NCBI GenBank assembly: GCA_049608225.1
Contig: JBMYXI010000003.1
Coordinates: 44,276-108,275, forward strand
Direction: 5' to 3'
Length of the DNA: 64,000 nt
Origin: Parashewanella sp049608225
GTDB taxonomy: Bacteria > Pseudomonadota > Gammaproteobacteria > Enterobacterales > Shewanellaceae
The position numbers and the translations under genes were made by a program. The notes under the pieces are model-generated. The model made no database searches and was not told where the DNA came from. It saw only the letters and a program-made list of their open reading frames with translations. The first letter of the stretch is position 1; each line of letters opens with the position of its first letter. This document shows positions 63,355 to 64,000 of the stretch, one piece after another.

Positions 63355-63604
63355 ACATTATGATTAGCAATGAGGGATCTCAGACATCAGATATCTAATC
63401 TAACCTCAGCTTTGTATAAAGAAGTCTATATCGTTTGATTTTTCATACTTAATCTGAAAATAGTCTTTTGTGTAGTTCAAGGCAGAAATACATATAAGTG
63501 GTGCTGTAGAGGTTTGCTTATGCAGAGCTCAAATTATGTAGGGATTAATAAGATGTAGTTCTTTAGAAAAAGCTATGTGCGAGCCTTAGTTATTTTCCTT
63601 CACA
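63355..63604. other. Gene-free stretch between glnA and the rRNA operon terminator
   Basis: 250 bases without a supportable gene or repeat. It lies between two convergent terminators, those of glnA (+) and of the rRNA operon (-). Confidence 0.5.
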
Positions 63605-63638
63605 AAGCAAAAACCCCCAGCATTTCTGCTAGAGGTTC
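63605..63638 (-). terminator. Terminator of the rRNA operon
   Basis: On the minus strand CCTCTAGCA and TGCTGGGGG pair over 9 positions (two G-U) around GAAA and are followed by TTTTTG, about 45 bases after the last 5S gene. Confidence 0.75.
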
Positions 63639-63681
63639 GTCGTTTTTTTACTTTATCTTAAAAAATAAAATCTAATTTAGT

Positions 63682-63799
63682 GCTTGGCGATGACCTACTC
63701 TCACATGGGGAGACCCCACACTACCATCGGCGAGGCTGTGTTTCACTTCTGAGTTCGGGATGGATTCAGGTGGTTCCGCAGCTCTATTGTCACCAAGCA
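63682..63799 (-). rRNA. rrf: 5S ribosomal RNA
   Basis: The minus strand reads TGCTTGGTGAC...CCATCCCGAACTCAGAAGTG...GCCGATGGTAGTGTGGGGTC...CATCGCCAAGCA, a full 5S with complementary ends (TGCTTGG / CCAAGCA). It is about 118 bases; the ends are set by that pairing. It is the last gene of the operon. Confidence 0.95.
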
Positions 63800-63813
63800 A
63801 ATTCTTTCAAATC

Positions 63814-63889
<76 letters not shown>

Positions 63890-63988
63890 TAATTTTTAAG
63901 TCGTAAAGCGACTTTAATTTACTTTTAAAACCAGTAAATTATATTATTTTTGTTTCACTTTTTCTTAAAAAGTAAAAACCTAATTTGG

Positions 63989-64000
63989 CGCTTGGCGATG
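63989..64000 (-). rRNA. rrf: 5S ribosomal RNA, 3' end only, cut by window edge
   Basis: The last 12 bases match the 3' end of the complete 5S copy (CATCGCCAAGC on the minus strand) and are preceded by similar flanking sequence. The gene body lies off the window. Confidence 0.8.

Overview
The window reads as a chromosomal segment of a Shewanella-like gammaproteobacterium (about 40% GC by eye). SecB, GpsA, HslVU, UbiD, Fre, PurHD, GreB, Tex, GntX/BioH, NfuA, TypA and GlnA all look like Shewanellaceae proteins, and a Cu/Zn permease of the SO_0444 type is present. Between these housekeeping genes sit genes with eukaryote-like or effector-like content, which suggests a host-associated lineage. A sponge- or invertebrate-associated relative such as Parashewanella would fit, but this is inference.

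Layout. 1-881: C-terminal part of a protein resembling ubiquitin-specific proteases, cut by the left edge. 885-5599 (-): gpmI, envC, ctpA, yibQ (cell-envelope/murein block, as in E. coli). 5843-8083 (+): rhodanese yibN, secB, gpsA. 8178-9362: HI0933-family flavoprotein. 9456-11559: tandem pair of HAD-like proteins of unknown role. 11694-14005: hslV, hslU, DUF971 gene. 14341-15846: secreted M4 metallopeptidase. 15982-17355: protein kinase-like gene. 17427-19626: ubiD, fre. 19675-22183: unknown gene, MazG-like gene, second kinase-like gene. 22249-25328 (-): uvrD, ubiA. 25476-25967 (-): possible type III secretion chaperone. 26211-28554 (-): NfeD and two SPFH proteins. 28699-32421: udp, elaA, a polysaccharide deacetylase and a MATE transporter. 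32416-38778 (-): 2120-residue ankyrin protein. 39098-45595: nfuA, an M14 peptidase, a lipoprotein, gntX, bioH. 45668-47120: two unknown genes separated by a MITE. 47124-51910: tex, greB, and a MerR-regulated metal efflux pair. 52199-55193: purH, purD. 55257-56063: unknown secreted protein. 56413-59565: ankyrin-type repeat protein split by an in-frame amber codon. 59624-63298: typA and glnA, divergent, with a sigma-54/NtrC-type control region. 63682-64000 (-): distal end of an rRNA operon (5S, tRNA-Thr, 5S).

The main point of interest is the dispersed set of candidate host-directed proteins: the USP-like protein, two kinase-like proteins, the HAD pair, the giant ankyrin protein, the amber-split ankyrin protein, and a CesT-like chaperone. 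Each sits singly or in pairs between conserved genes. No secretion apparatus, integrase or phage structural gene is present, so any assignment as secreted effectors is inference.
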